This document shows, piece by piece, positions 34,154 to 44,475 of a stretch of 64,000 nt of DNA. The translations under genes were made by a program, and so were the position numbers. The DNA is from Chryseobacterium sp. FH2. Lineage in GTDB: Bacteria > Bacteroidota > Bacteroidia > Flavobacteriales > Weeksellaceae. Numbering within the stretch: the first letter of the stretch is position 1; each line of letters begins with the position of its first letter. Location of the stretch: NCBI RefSeq assembly GCF_001045455.1, contig NZ_LFNE01000003.1, positions 124,001 through 188,000 on the forward strand, read 5' to 3'. Under the pieces are notes generated by a model that had not been told where the DNA came from, searched no databases, and saw nothing but the letters and a program-made list of their open reading frames with translations.

Positions 34154-35521
34154 TTATTTTACAAATACGGCATAGCCTTTTTCCATTAAGATATTTCCTT
34201 CGCTGGTGCTGAAAGTCTTTTGACCATCATTAAGGTAATCTTTAAAACTTCCGGAAGGAACATCCTGAGTCCATTTGAAATTGACGGCGACATTATTGAA
34301 ATTCAGCATAATTAAAACTTCATTTTCTCCTTTTTTTCTGGAATACACAAAAACATTTTCTTTATTAGTAGGGTAGATTTTTAAGGTACCACGACCAGCA
34401 CCGTCTTCCAACGCAGGTTGGGTTCTTTTCAAGAGGGTCAGTTTTTTGAAAAGGTTCATATAGATTTTATTGGCGGGCTCCCACTGTACCGGGTCAGGAT
34501 TAAAAAGGCTCATCGTTTTATTCATTCCGATTTCCTGTCCGTTATAAATAAGGGGCATATCGTAAATCGTAAAATATAAAACGGATAATGGCAGAACATT
34601 GGCGCCATATCTTCCGAATTCGGTTCCGTTGTGGGAATTGAGATCATGATTGGTGAGATAAACCATTCTTCCTTTTCCTGAATATGCCGGATTATTATAA
34701 AGTTCCTTACAAGCCTGAATCAGTCCGGAAGTATTACTTCCCGTCCCAAAATCATTAAGTTTATTATTAAATTCCCAAGCATAGTCATAATCAAAAACAG
34801 CCATATAAGAAGGATTATCACCTTCCGAAAGCCATGTTATTTTTTTTATGCTGTTGACCTGTGGAATAGCTTGTTGCCAGAAATCAAGAGGAACAAAAGT
34901 TGCTGCATCACAACGATAGCCGTCAATATTATAATTCTGCACCCAATATTTCATGGCGTCGATCATCGCAGTGCGGAGATTGGGATTGTTGTAATTAAGC
35001 TGTGCAACATCATTCCATCCGTTTGGGGAATATGGTTGCTGTCCGTTTTGCGAAGCATAATAATCAAGATGAGCTGTAACCCACGGATGATCCCATGCTG
35101 TATGATTGGCTACCCAATCCATCCAGATTTCAATATGAAGACTGTGGGCTGTTTCAATTAAAGATTTAAAATCATTTTCAGTACCCAATTCAGGATTAAT
35201 GGCTTTGTAATCGCGTATTGAATAAGGGCTACCGAGACTTCCTTCACGATTCTGCACACCAATTGGATGAATCGGCATTAACCAGATAATATCTACACCA
35301 AGATCTCTTAAACGTTGTAAATCTTTTTTAACACCGTTAAATCCTTCAGAAGAATAATTCCTGACATTGATTTCATAGATGACCTTATTGTGAGCAGTAA
35401 CGGGAGAAACTTCGCTGTTGGAAATTTCCTGAATATTGTCATTGTCATCATTACAGCTTGACAAATTAAAGGTCAGCAAAAATGACAGAACAAAGAGTTT
35501 AATTATATTGAATGGTCTCAT
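34154..35521 (-). CDS. Alpha-amylase lipoprotein (GH13) of the sus operon
   Basis: 455 aa. Lipobox LSSC (Cys23). GH13 barrel: YEINVRNYSSEG, WLMPIHPIG, WMDWVANHTAWDHPW, nucleophile Asp205 in GYRCDAAT, acid Glu233 in LSEGD and stabiliser Asp293 in TNHDLNSHN. A short C-terminal beta domain follows. It probably sits on the outer membrane or in the periplasm and splits alpha-1,4 glucans; the position equals SusA/SusG in Bacteroides. Operon spacing to SusE is 13 nt. Confidence 0.94.
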   Translation of the reverse strand: MRPFNIIKLFVLSFLLTFNLSSCNDDNDNIQEISNSEVSPVTAHNKVIYEINVRNYSSEGFNGVKKDLQRLRDLGVDIIWLMPIHPIGVQNREGSLGSPYSIRDYKAINPELGTENDFKSLIETAHSLHIEIWMDWVANHTAWDHPWVTAHLDYYASQNGQQPYSPNGWNDVAQLNYNNPNLRTAMIDAMKYWVQNYNIDGYRCDAATFVPLDFWQQAIPQVNSIKKITWLSEGDNPSYMAVFDYDYAWEFNNKLNDFGTGSNTSGLIQACKELYNNPAYSGKGRMVYLTNHDLNSHNGTEFGRYGANVLPLSVLYFTIYDMPLIYNGQEIGMNKTMSLFNPDPVQWEPANKIYMNLFKKLTLLKRTQPALEDGAGRGTLKIYPTNKENVFVYSRKKGENEVLIMLNFNNVAVNFKWTQDVPSGSFKDYLNDGQKTFSTSEGNILMEKGYAVFVK

Positions 35522-35534
35522 CAGATTTTTTAAT

Positions 35535-36638
35535 TTATTGTTTCACAATCGCATAATGACCGGTAAGATCATTGTAATAAATGTTATAATTTCCGGCATT
35601 TTGAATGGTAGCACCAGGTCCGTCGAAAATTGCTTTTCCGTACGGAATTTCGGTATCATTTCCTCCCCAATTGTTTGCCCAATCGTGATTACCACGGAAT
35701 TTGCAGGCTGTGGATGAGGTAAAATCATAATTAATTCTCCATTGGTGCGGATCAAAAGCAGATTGGGTCATCATAGGCTCATTATCCCAATTGCAAAAAC
35801 CGCCGATGGGGCCCATCTGATTATAAACAGTGGGATTTGTAATGCCCGCATCAGTGATTTCCCAAGTCATATCCTGGGTATTGATTGTAATCGTATGATA
35901 ACCGGCTGTTACATAAAAAGCTCCCAAATCCCCCTGTTCCAGAACACCACCGTTCCCTGCACAGTACATATGGTCATAGCTTCCGAGAAATTCTTCGGAG
36001 CAGAATTTGAAATAGGTTGCAGAAGGAAAGTAGCCTGTATAGGTGTAAACTCCATCCTGATAATTGTTAGAATTACGGAACATGATATAATTTTTGCTGG
36101 TATTATCCCAACCGTTCATGTCGCCTATGATGTACACATTTTTCGCAACAGGATCTATAGTATAATATGAGGTGAGTGTAAGGTTCAGAGGCTCAGAGAA
36201 AGATTCTCCCTTTGAAGAAGTTGCTTTAATTCTGATGCTTATGTTTTGAGGGGTAGCTGTTTCTTCACCTGTAACCTCATCCAGAATTGATTTAAGCTTT
36301 ACAGTAAAAAAATCTGTATAAACTTCTTTCGTAGTGAGCATGGTTTGGGCTTTTGTAAAATTGTTTTCCGTAAGATCTACCTGCACTTCGTAGCTGGTAT
36401 CATCTGTATAGATGTAATTTCCGTTGTCGTAGTTATATCTTGCTTTCGTCCAGCTGAGACGGAAAACCAATGGATCTTCACCAGCTGTCGGTTTGGTTAG
36501 CTTCCAGTCTGTTTTAGAAAGGGTATTGATCGATGGAGGAGTTACTTTGATCCCGGTATCATCAGTATCATATTCCGGGGCACAGGCTGCGAAACATGCC
36601 AATACATATATGAATAATAAGAATTTTAGATTTTTCAT
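35535..36638 (-). CDS. SusE/SusF-like starch-binding lipoprotein (copy 1)
   Basis: 367 aa. Lipobox CFAAC (Cys19), an N-terminal Ig-like SusE domain, then two CBM-like starch-binding domains (VYIIGDMNGWDN..., and the C-terminal GPIGGFCNWDNEP...YNDLTGHYAIVKQ unit). It holds starch on the cell surface for import by SusCD. Its C-terminal domain is strongly similar to that of the next gene (GGFCNWDNEP, TACKFR.NHDWA.NWGG, DGPGA), so the two arose by tandem duplication. Confidence 0.9.
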   Translation of the reverse strand: MKNLKFLLFIYVLACFAACAPEYDTDDTGIKVTPPSINTLSKTDWKLTKPTAGEDPLVFRLSWTKARYNYDNGNYIYTDDTSYEVQVDLTENNFTKAQTMLTTKEVYTDFFTVKLKSILDEVTGEETATPQNISIRIKATSSKGESFSEPLNLTLTSYYTIDPVAKNVYIIGDMNGWDNTSKNYIMFRNSNNYQDGVYTYTGYFPSATYFKFCSEEFLGSYDHMYCAGNGGVLEQGDLGAFYVTAGYHTITINTQDMTWEITDAGITNPTVYNQMGPIGGFCNWDNEPMMTQSAFDPHQWRINYDFTSSTACKFRGNHDWANNWGGNDTEIPYGKAIFDGPGATIQNAGNYNIYYNDLTGHYAIVKQ

Positions 36639-36646
36639 GGTGCAAA

Positions 36647-37765
36647 TTATTGTTGAAGAATAGTATAATGTCCCGTTAAGTCATTAAAATAAATTTTGTA
36701 CGTACCGGTAACCGAAACATTCGCTCCGGGTCCGTCAAAAACACCTTTTCCGTATGGATAATCAGCAGCTCCGCCTCCCCAGTTGATTGCCCAATCGTGG
36801 TTAGCTCTGAATTTACAGGCTGTGGAAACTCCGAAAGTGAAAGTTCCGCTCCATTGATGTCCGTCATAAGGTGACTTTGCCATTGGAGGTTCATTATCCC
36901 AGTTACAAAATCCTCCGATTGGTCCTATAGTATTATAAAAAACAGAGGTATTGTTTCCGGTATAATCTTCGATAGTATAAGTCAGGGTTTCAATATTGAT
37001 CGTAATGGTAACATATCTTTCAGTCTGATTATAAAACGAGCCGTCTGTTTTGTCTTCATAGGTCATCGTGGTATCGTCTTTTCTGCAATAGGCTTTATAG
37101 GTTCCTAAAGATTCCTGCGGAATGAATTTAAAGTACGTGTTCCCCGCAATTCTTCCTGTATAAGTATACGTTTTATCATTCGGATCATTGGAGTTTCTGT
37201 ACATGAGGTATTCTGTACTGGTATTGTTCCAGCCATTCATATCTCCCAAAAGATAAACTGCTTGTATTTCTTCTAAAGGCTTATAAGGAGTAATTGACAG
37301 TTTCAGTATATTGGTAGAAGGTATAGATCGATTTTGTCCGTAATTGGTCATAATTCTTATTTCCACAACATTTTCCTGATCAGGAGCTGCATTTAATTTA
37401 GTCAGCAAAACAGTGTTAATATCCTTTACAAAAAGATCTGCAGAAAGCCCGTTAGTAGAAGCTAAAGTGGCAGGATTTGCAAAATTATTTCCTTCTTTAT
37501 CCATTTGAATAATATAATTAACAGGCCCACCTGGTTCGGGATGTGAAGCGCTGCTCAGCATAAATTGAGTCTGTGTCCAGGTAACGGTCAGTAATAAAGG
37601 ATTCGTATTGGTTGCGGGTTCCTGAAGGATAAATTTATTGACGGCAACCTCATCTATTTTACTTGGAAGGATTTCATCCAGTGTAAGCTGATCATCAGTG
37701 CTGCACGAAAAAAGCAGTAATGCTCCAAAAAGCCCTGTGATAAATATTTTTAAATAAGTTTTCAT
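36647..37765 (-). CDS. SusE/SusF-like starch-binding lipoprotein (copy 2)
   Basis: 372 aa from the ATG at 37765; a longer frame to 37858 lacks a lipoprotein signal and is rejected. Lipobox LLFSC (Cys21). Layout equals copy 1: SusE-like domain, VYLLGDMNGWNN domain, and a C-terminal unit starting GPIGGFCNWDNEP. It is 13 nt downstream of susD and 8 nt upstream of copy 1. Binds alpha-glucan at the surface. Confidence 0.9.
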   Translation of the reverse strand: MKTYLKIFITGLFGALLLFSCSTDDQLTLDEILPSKIDEVAVNKFILQEPATNTNPLLLTVTWTQTQFMLSSASHPEPGGPVNYIIQMDKEGNNFANPATLASTNGLSADLFVKDINTVLLTKLNAAPDQENVVEIRIMTNYGQNRSIPSTNILKLSITPYKPLEEIQAVYLLGDMNGWNNTSTEYLMYRNSNDPNDKTYTYTGRIAGNTYFKFIPQESLGTYKAYCRKDDTTMTYEDKTDGSFYNQTERYVTITINIETLTYTIEDYTGNNTSVFYNTIGPIGGFCNWDNEPPMAKSPYDGHQWSGTFTFGVSTACKFRANHDWAINWGGGAADYPYGKGVFDGPGANVSVTGTYKIYFNDLTGHYTILQQ

Positions 37766-37778
37766 AGTGTTTCGGATT

Positions 37779-39347
37779 TTAATAGCCGGGATTTTGAGTA
37801 AGTTTAGGATTAGCAGAAATTTCTGTTGCCGGAAGAGGGTAGATCTTGTATTTCTCATCTATATTTGGTGTTCCGCTGTAGACTCCGTTTTTCCATGGCC
37901 AGTTGTATTCTTTTGTGAATTTTCCAAAACGGATAAGATCTGTTCTTCTGTGCCCTTCCCAGTACAATTCCCGGGAACGCTCATCCAGAATAAAATTTAA
38001 ATTCATGGAAGACTCGCTGATGAGTGGTACATTTGCCCGTGTTCTCAGGAGATTTACATAGGCTACGGCTTGGGGTAACGTTCCGCCTTGCCCGCCTCTT
38101 AAAACAGCTTCTGCATACATCAGGTAAGCATCTGCCAATCGGTAAACAGGAAAATCGGTGTCGGCAAAAACTGTATTAGATCCATTAGATCCATCTTTAT
38201 TTTTATTGCTGAATTTGACTACGGACCATCCTTGGTTAAAATCACTCCATTGAAGCGTTTCTTTGGTTCTGTCTGTTTTCCAGAACATAGCACGTTTGTC
38301 AGTATCTGTAAATTTATCGGATAAAGTTTCCTTTGAACGGATTCCCGACCACGCCTGTGAAAAACCGAAATTATCCAAAGGATTCATATCTGATTTATAG
38401 GATGCTGCGAGTAAAAAAGTAGTACCGCCATAGGTTGTAGCATGCTGTCCGTCAAAAACTATTGAGTAAATAATTTCTTTAGACTGATAATTATCTGCGT
38501 TGAACAGATTTTTGTATTCAGGTTCCAGGATATAGCCTGCTGACAGTACTTTATTAAGATATATTAAAGATTCGGAATATTTATTTTGCTGAATATAAAC
38601 TTCTGCATTCAAATATAATTTGGCAAGAAGCATCCATGCAGCCGGCGCCGTAAATTTTCCGTAATTATTAGCAGAATTATCAGGAAGAGAAGTTTCTACA
38701 GCTTTTAATTCTGTTTCAATAAAACTGAAAATAAATGCCCTGTCTTTCTGATCCGGGAGATAAGAACCAACACCTTCTTCTTCAGGAATGTAAGGGATTT
38801 TACCAAATAAATCCATTAAAAAATAATAGCTTAAAGCTCTTAATGCTCTTGTTTCAGCACGCATGGTCTGGATTTGCGCTTTTAATTCGGGTGAAACATT
38901 TCTGGAATTCAATTTTTCATCGGTTGTCTCACGCATAAATTCATTGGCATAAGCAATATTCAGATAGATTCTGGTATAATTAAGCAAGAGAAAATTATTT
39001 GCTGAATTCCACTGACAAAACTGCAATCCTCGTAACGTCTCATTATCCCAGGCTCCAATGACCTCATCCGTACAAAGCTGCTGAAGGTTCCAGTACGAGC
39101 GCAGAAAAGTAGCTTCACCCTGATCGGGGGCGTTCATATCAGGAGCGCCGGCAGGGCCTTCATTTCCGGAAAGTGCAAATCCGGCATAGATTTTTGCTAA
39201 AAACTGGCTGTAAGACTGTGGATCCTGCCATGCTTTTTCAGGAGTCAGAATATTATCTGTAAGTGGTTCTGTATCAAGGTCTTTAACGCAAGATATAAGC
39301 ATGGAAAAAATCATGAGAGCCAGAATATATATATGGGTAATTTTCAT
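37779..39347 (-). CDS. susD: RagB/SusD-family nutrient-uptake lipoprotein
   Basis: 522 aa. Lipobox MLISC (Cys20), then DLDTEPLTDNILTPEKAW, a typical SusD start. TPR-like helices carry TRALRALSYYFLMDLFGKIP and the C-terminal part has LADAYLMYAEAVLRGG...AVAYVNLLRTRA and LDERSRELYWEGHRRTDLIRFG, the diagnostic closing motifs. It forms the lid on the SusC pore and binds the oligosaccharide. Eleven nt behind susC. Confidence 0.95.
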   Translation of the reverse strand: MKITHIYILALMIFSMLISCVKDLDTEPLTDNILTPEKAWQDPQSYSQFLAKIYAGFALSGNEGPAGAPDMNAPDQGEATFLRSYWNLQQLCTDEVIGAWDNETLRGLQFCQWNSANNFLLLNYTRIYLNIAYANEFMRETTDEKLNSRNVSPELKAQIQTMRAETRALRALSYYFLMDLFGKIPYIPEEEGVGSYLPDQKDRAFIFSFIETELKAVETSLPDNSANNYGKFTAPAAWMLLAKLYLNAEVYIQQNKYSESLIYLNKVLSAGYILEPEYKNLFNADNYQSKEIIYSIVFDGQHATTYGGTTFLLAASYKSDMNPLDNFGFSQAWSGIRSKETLSDKFTDTDKRAMFWKTDRTKETLQWSDFNQGWSVVKFSNKNKDGSNGSNTVFADTDFPVYRLADAYLMYAEAVLRGGQGGTLPQAVAYVNLLRTRANVPLISESSMNLNFILDERSRELYWEGHRRTDLIRFGKFTKEYNWPWKNGVYSGTPNIDEKYKIYPLPATEISANPKLTQNPGY

Positions 39348-39358
39348 TTTAAATATTT

Positions 39359-42160
39359 TTAGAAATTAAAATTAGTTCCAAGCATTACGGTAACCGGTCT
39401 TGGATAAACATTTCCGTCAATTCCTCCGAAAACTTCGGGATCCAGACCTTTATATTTAGTGAAAACAAAAGGATTCTGAACGGTTCCGTAGACACGCAGG
39501 CTTTTAAGCATTTTGCTCAGATCTTTAAAAGTGTAGCCCAAAACAATATTGTCGATTCTGTAAAATGACGCATCCTGAACATAATAATCCGAAAGGGCTT
39601 GTGAGTTCTGGAAATTAGTATCAAAAGCGCTTGTAGGACGATTGACAAGGAATTCGTTGGCGTAGATCGAGCTTGGGCTTAAAGCTGCATTATTTGCTGC
39701 CACGGCATTGTAATTGTAATTTCCTATGCTTCCGTGGCTGGCTACTGACAAATCCCATTGATGGTAAGTCAACCGTGTATTGAGCCCAAAAGTATAATCC
39801 GGAGTAGGTTTATGATAAACCCTTAAATCGGATTCATTGATTAAGCCGTCATTATTCTGGTCTTTATAAAATCCTTCCACAGGTTTTCCGTTGTTGTCAT
39901 AGATTTGCTCATATACATAAAACATTCCGGCTGCATAGCCTACTTTATGTACATTCATACTGTATCTTCTCATGGCGTTGGCGTTATCTCCATAGCTCAG
40001 AGAAGTGATTTCATTGTAGTTGTATGCGATATTTCCGCCGATTTCCCAAGTGAAGGTTTTGCTGACAAAGGGTTTTGTATTTAAAGAAAATTCTATTCCT
40101 TTATTTTCCAGAGATCCTATGTTGGCAGCAACATATTCGGCGAAATTGGTTCCTGCTGCTACTTTAGTTTCGGCATTAATCAGATTGGTTGTTTTTCTTT
40201 GGTAAAGGTCTATACTTCCCTCGATGCGGTTGTTCCATAAACCATAATCGAGCCCGATGTTGTAGGTTTCTGTGGTTTCCCATTTCAGGTCGGGATTATA
40301 GGCCTGAGGGCGAAGTAAAGAAACCCAAACCGGAACACCATTATTATACCCCTGGAGGTAAGTCGCCTGAGAACCGATACTGTGCTGATAAGTTCCCAAA
40401 TAAGGATAATCTCCCTGATTTATATCCTGCTGGCCGGTTTTTCCCCACCCCAAACGGAGCTTTAAGTCACTGAAATTTTTAGAATTTTTGAAGAAATCTT
40501 CATTAATTTTCCATGCAAAAGCAGCTGACGGAAACACAGACCAACGGTTTTCTGAACTGAATCTGGATGAACCGTCATTTCTCAAGGTAAAAGTAAAGAG
40601 ATAACGATCTTTGATACTGTAATTAAGTCTTCCAAAGAAGGAAACGATATAATTTTCTGTGGCATAATTGTTTTCACTCACCAAAAGCGGGTCGCCATAT
40701 ACATCGTATCTCGAGACTCTGTGGGCAGTATTGCTTCCGTTTCTGTAATAATGCTGCCAGGAATATCCACCCATTATATCAAATTTACTATCGAGGAAAC
40801 CGAAATTTTTAGAATATTGTGCATAAAAATCCAGTGTTGAATTTCTTCGCAACTGATCCCATGTCATATCATAACCTCCATAGATGTAATCGGACGGAGC
40901 AAGGGCCGGAATATAAGTTTTTCCATCACTTTCGGAATAATCCAGACCAACATTCAGATTAAAATGAAGGTCGGGTAAAAAATGTAATTTATAATCCAGT
41001 TGGGCATTGCCTACAAAGTTGTACACATTAGACTCATCTTCTCTCATAGTAAGTAATGAAAGTGGATTTTTGGTAGAAACCTGTATGATATTATGATCAC
41101 TTCCTGTCCATGTAAAATAACCTCCGAAAGGGCTGTTGCTGTCGTACACACTTTGTGTCGGATCCATGACAATAGCAGATCCTACAGCATCCTGGGTAGC
41201 AAAACGGTTTTTGATATACATTCCGCGACCGTTAATATTTACAGTTAAATGCTTATCAAAAAATGTAGGGTTAAAAGTGATGCTGGAAGTGTAACGTTCC
41301 ATATTTGAGGTAGTAAGGATACCCGAAAGATTGGTATAACCAAACGAAACGCGATAAGGTGTTTTATTGTTGATCGAACCTAAAAAGCTTAGATTATTTT
41401 CTGTATTAAAGGTAGTTCTGTAAATTTCTTTCTGCCAGTTGGTATTTGAGTTTCCTAATTTTCCTACCACTTCATCATAATTTCCCAGACCTTCAAAGGT
41501 TTTCATTACGAAAGATCTGTATTGATCTGCATTTAAAACATCGATCGTTTTTTTAGGGGAGCTTACAGACATATTGGCATCATACGTTACTCTTATTTTG
41601 CCGCCGCCTTTTTTAGTGGTAATAAGGATAACTCCATTAGAAGCTCTGGAACCGTAAATTGCAGTTGCAGAAGCATCTTTCAGGACAGTGAAAGTATCAA
41701 TATCAGTAGGGTTCAGTATATTAAGGATATTTCCTGCACCTCCCAATCCGCCATTATCGATCATTACTCCGTCAATAATAATTAAAGGATCATTGCTTGC
41801 GGATAATGAAGAACCTCCACGTATTCTGATCGTTGCACCTCCACTTGGGGAGCCGCCTTCCGTTGTTACAGTAACACCCGCCACTTTTCCTACCAGAACG
41901 TCTTGTGCATTGGGTGCAAAACCTCTTGTATCGTTATTCATTTTCAGGGAGGCAACAGAACCTGTCTGGTCTTTTTTCTTTACTTTTCCATATCCGATAA
42001 GGACAACCTCATCTATGGATTTTTCTTTAAGCGTATCTGCTTTCTTTTGCTGAGCATGAAAATTCGGAGCTAAGGCTACAGAAAATAAAAACACTGCAGC
42101 TACAGGAAACCGTAACGAAGATGTATTATTTTTCCGGAATTCAAAAAATTTGATGTTCAT
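39359..42160 (-). CDS. susC: SusC/RagA-family TonB-linked outer-membrane protein
   Basis: 933 aa. Signal peptide (about 1-36, ending FHAQ), TonB-box region KSIDEVVLIGYGKVKKKDQTGS, plug domain (about 65-180; VLVGKVAGVTV, IRIRGGSSLSASNDPL, ILNPTDIDTFTVLKDASATAIYG split by gaps), then a 22-strand barrel ending LGTNFNF. It has no N-terminal CarboxypepD_reg domain, so it is shorter than many SusC proteins. It imports maltooligosaccharides using TonB. First gene of susCDEF-amylase-susB. Confidence 0.96.
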   Translation of the reverse strand: MNIKFFEFRKNNTSSLRFPVAAVFLFSVALAPNFHAQQKKADTLKEKSIDEVVLIGYGKVKKKDQTGSVASLKMNNDTRGFAPNAQDVLVGKVAGVTVTTEGGSPSGGATIRIRGGSSLSASNDPLIIIDGVMIDNGGLGGAGNILNILNPTDIDTFTVLKDASATAIYGSRASNGVILITTKKGGGKIRVTYDANMSVSSPKKTIDVLNADQYRSFVMKTFEGLGNYDEVVGKLGNSNTNWQKEIYRTTFNTENNLSFLGSINNKTPYRVSFGYTNLSGILTTSNMERYTSSITFNPTFFDKHLTVNINGRGMYIKNRFATQDAVGSAIVMDPTQSVYDSNSPFGGYFTWTGSDHNIIQVSTKNPLSLLTMREDESNVYNFVGNAQLDYKLHFLPDLHFNLNVGLDYSESDGKTYIPALAPSDYIYGGYDMTWDQLRRNSTLDFYAQYSKNFGFLDSKFDIMGGYSWQHYYRNGSNTAHRVSRYDVYGDPLLVSENNYATENYIVSFFGRLNYSIKDRYLFTFTLRNDGSSRFSSENRWSVFPSAAFAWKINEDFFKNSKNFSDLKLRLGWGKTGQQDINQGDYPYLGTYQHSIGSQATYLQGYNNGVPVWVSLLRPQAYNPDLKWETTETYNIGLDYGLWNNRIEGSIDLYQRKTTNLINAETKVAAGTNFAEYVAANIGSLENKGIEFSLNTKPFVSKTFTWEIGGNIAYNYNEITSLSYGDNANAMRRYSMNVHKVGYAAGMFYVYEQIYDNNGKPVEGFYKDQNNDGLINESDLRVYHKPTPDYTFGLNTRLTYHQWDLSVASHGSIGNYNYNAVAANNAALSPSSIYANEFLVNRPTSAFDTNFQNSQALSDYYVQDASFYRIDNIVLGYTFKDLSKMLKSLRVYGTVQNPFVFTKYKGLDPEVFGGIDGNVYPRPVTVMLGTNFNF

Positions 42161-42219
42161 ATTATAGTTTTAGTAAAGGGAAGAAATCAGCTCTTTTTGA
42201 AAAAGCATTCCTTTCCTCA

Positions 42220-42227
42220 CAAATATA
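42220..42227 (-). promoter_or_regulatory. -7 box of the sus operon promoter
   Basis: On the minus strand TATATTTG (42227-42220) lies about 60 nt before the susC ATG. The leader of about 55 nt holds an AAAGAGC/GCTCTTT-like hairpin (near 42190-42205), which could shape translation. The -33 element is weak, as expected for an activator-dependent promoter. Confidence 0.6.
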
Positions 42228-42380
42228 ATATTCATGCATTGCTGTAACTTCCGAAAGCAGGGGTAAGTAAATCGTAAATAACTGTATTAATTTTCAATGA
42301 ACTGAATATTAATTATTTATCAATTAAATATGCATGCGATAAAGTAACTTTTTAAGATGAAAAAAAGATAAAACGTTCTT

Positions 42381-42407
42381 GTTTCAGTAAAAAAAAATCA
42401 CTGAAAC
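42381..42407 (-). repeat. Perfect 8-bp hairpin right after the regulator stop
   Basis: GTTTCAGT/ACTGAAAC (42381-42388 and 42400-42407) with an 11-nt A/T loop touches the stop codon of the regulator. The T-run is inside the loop on the minus strand, so terminator function is possible but not clear. Confidence 0.45.
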
Positions 42408-44063
42408 TTATGCCTGATCTGAAAAGTTTCCCAGATTCTGAACCTTAATTTCAAAGCTTTCATCAGATTGAATTGCTTTTGATTTTACTTTGCTTCTGTA
42501 GTTGTAAATCGTACGCAAGGTGTAATGAAGAAACGTTGCGATTTGATTATTGTTGGTAACTCCTAATTTAATCAGGGCAAAAACACGAAGCTCCTGATTT
42601 AAGGTTTGGCTGTCATTGATGAGATAACGTTCTTCCGGGCGAAGCAATTCGTTGATTTGCTCCACAAAATTCGGGTATATTTTAAGAAAAGCCTTGTCAA
42701 AATTGCTGTATAATTCTTTCAGCTCTTTGGTATTATCCTGCGATGAGGTGGTCATTTTCAGGATCTCGGCGGTTTGTCCGGTTTTGATCTTGCGGTTGAC
42801 AATTCCTTTGAAATGCGCAAGACGGTCGATATATTCTGTGCAGATCTCAAGAAAGCTTTTAATATATTGCTCTTTCAGGTGATTGGCTTCAGCAAGTGAA
42901 TGATTGGTTTCAATCTGGCGAAGGTTGGCTTCTTTAAGCTCATTATTTAAAATATTAAGCTTTTCATTGGTTTCCGTCAGTTTTTTTTGAGCTTTTAAAA
43001 TTTTTTTGTTTTGCTTAATAATAAGAATAACAGCGATGAATAATATAAGCGATAGAATACTGGCCGTAATGAATAATGCCCGTAGTTTTTTCTGCTGATT
43101 TTCGCGGTCTATCTGGTAAGTTTTATCTATGATAGGTAACACTCTTGCAATCTGTATATTACGTAATCTTGCATTATAGAAATTGGCGTCTTCAAGACTT
43201 CTTTTAATGTAAGAATTGGCTCTTGAAATATTATTGTCATCAAAAAGTAAAATAGAAAGCGAACGCAGCGATATATTTTCTTTTACGGCAGCATGGATAT
43301 CTGAAAGTGCAGATTTTGCGAGATATTCTTTTTGCTTTTCAATATCATTTTTCTTTTCATAAAGATAAGCAAGGATAGAATTAAGGATTGAAAATTCCCG
43401 CGTATCCGGTTTTACATACCTGAAACCCTGCAAAAGTTCTTTTTCAGCAAGGTCGTAATTTTTAAGTTCGATATTTTTTGTGCCGAAATTAATCACATAT
43501 TCATAACTGTTTTTGGGAAGAATGGCAAGAAGCGTATCCTGAACAGCATTCTTTTTCTGAATAATTTCTTCCATATCGTGACCGTCCTGGTATTCTATCC
43601 AATAAATATAGACTTCGATATAGGCTTTATAATAATCAACGAGCTGATTCTGACTCAGGATTTTTTTATCAATGGTTTTCAGGATGTCGAGTGATACGGG
43701 GAACATTCCTGCTTTTGCTTTTATTCGGGCGAGCTGGATTTTACTTTCTGCGGAATAGTTTTGATTGCGCAGCAATTGTGCTGTTTCTAAAGATTTCTTG
43801 GTATAATATTCTGCTGAATCTGCAATAAAAACTTCATAACTTCTGGAAAGCGTATGATAGATTTTATAGTTTTCCTCGTTGCTGTTCTTAGAATTCAGCT
43901 GTTTTAAAACGGCATGAATTTCCTGTTGCTTTTTTTGGGTATAAAAATCTTCCTTTGCAACATCTTGATCCAGTGTTTTTAAGAGAATATCCAGTGTTTT
44001 TTGCGAAAACACCATAGTTGCCCCTACGAGGAAGAATATTCCGAAAAGAAATTTTTTAAACAT
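42408..44063 (-). CDS. Sus-locus transcriptional regulator (DUF6377-type, membrane-spanning)
   Basis: 551 aa. N-terminal signal/anchor, periplasmic TPR-like helices (about 25-320), one transmembrane segment (about 327-350: LRALFITASILSLILFIAVILII), a long cytoplasmic coiled coil (LTETNEKLNILNNELKEAN) and a C-terminal domain with ERYLINDSQTLNQELRVFALIKLGVTNNNQIA and LHYTLRTIYNYRSKVKSKA, a LuxR-like helix-turn-helix. This is the DUF6377 regulator type found beside susCD genes. It probably senses maltooligosaccharide in the periplasm and activates the sus operon. Same strand as susC, 247 nt upstream. Confidence 0.86.
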   Translation of the reverse strand: MFKKFLFGIFFLVGATMVFSQKTLDILLKTLDQDVAKEDFYTQKKQQEIHAVLKQLNSKNSNEENYKIYHTLSRSYEVFIADSAEYYTKKSLETAQLLRNQNYSAESKIQLARIKAKAGMFPVSLDILKTIDKKILSQNQLVDYYKAYIEVYIYWIEYQDGHDMEEIIQKKNAVQDTLLAILPKNSYEYVINFGTKNIELKNYDLAEKELLQGFRYVKPDTREFSILNSILAYLYEKKNDIEKQKEYLAKSALSDIHAAVKENISLRSLSILLFDDNNISRANSYIKRSLEDANFYNARLRNIQIARVLPIIDKTYQIDRENQQKKLRALFITASILSLILFIAVILIIKQNKKILKAQKKLTETNEKLNILNNELKEANLRQIETNHSLAEANHLKEQYIKSFLEICTEYIDRLAHFKGIVNRKIKTGQTAEILKMTTSSQDNTKELKELYSNFDKAFLKIYPNFVEQINELLRPEERYLINDSQTLNQELRVFALIKLGVTNNNQIATFLHYTLRTIYNYRSKVKSKAIQSDESFEIKVQNLGNFSDQA

Positions 44064-44475
44064 TGAAAAGAGTTTTGATCTTTATGAAAGAGTCTACTAA
44101 TATAGATATATTTTCAGATAATGACAGATTATTAAAAAAAATACATGTTATATTGTTGATTGTTTACAGAATATATTTTAAAACTTAATTTATTGTCAAT
44201 TTTTATTAATTTTCACAATAAAGTGAGCTTATTTTTTCAAAATTGTTGTTTTGAGAACTTTTTCTGAGGTTGCATTTGTTCTGTTTTTGTTAAAAAATTG
44301 TAAACAATTTATACCTATAATTTACCTTAAACTTAATAGTCGATTAATTTAATAGTTTGATTTTTAGTTAATTATTATGAATTTATTTTTTCATCAATTT
44401 ACCTTAGCCTCATCCCATCCGTTTTCTTTGTCGAAAGAATATAATTTTAAACTGCTAACCACAAAATTCAACTTT
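44064..44475. other. Intergenic region between regulator and T9SS amylase genes
   Basis: About 410 nt of AT-rich sequence between divergent starts. It has AAATTG-TAAA-CAATTT near 44307 and runs of T, but no clear TAnnTTTG box in the right place for either gene. An in-frame upstream ATG at 44377 exists but is rejected as start because it precedes a non-signal-like segment. Confidence 0.5.
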
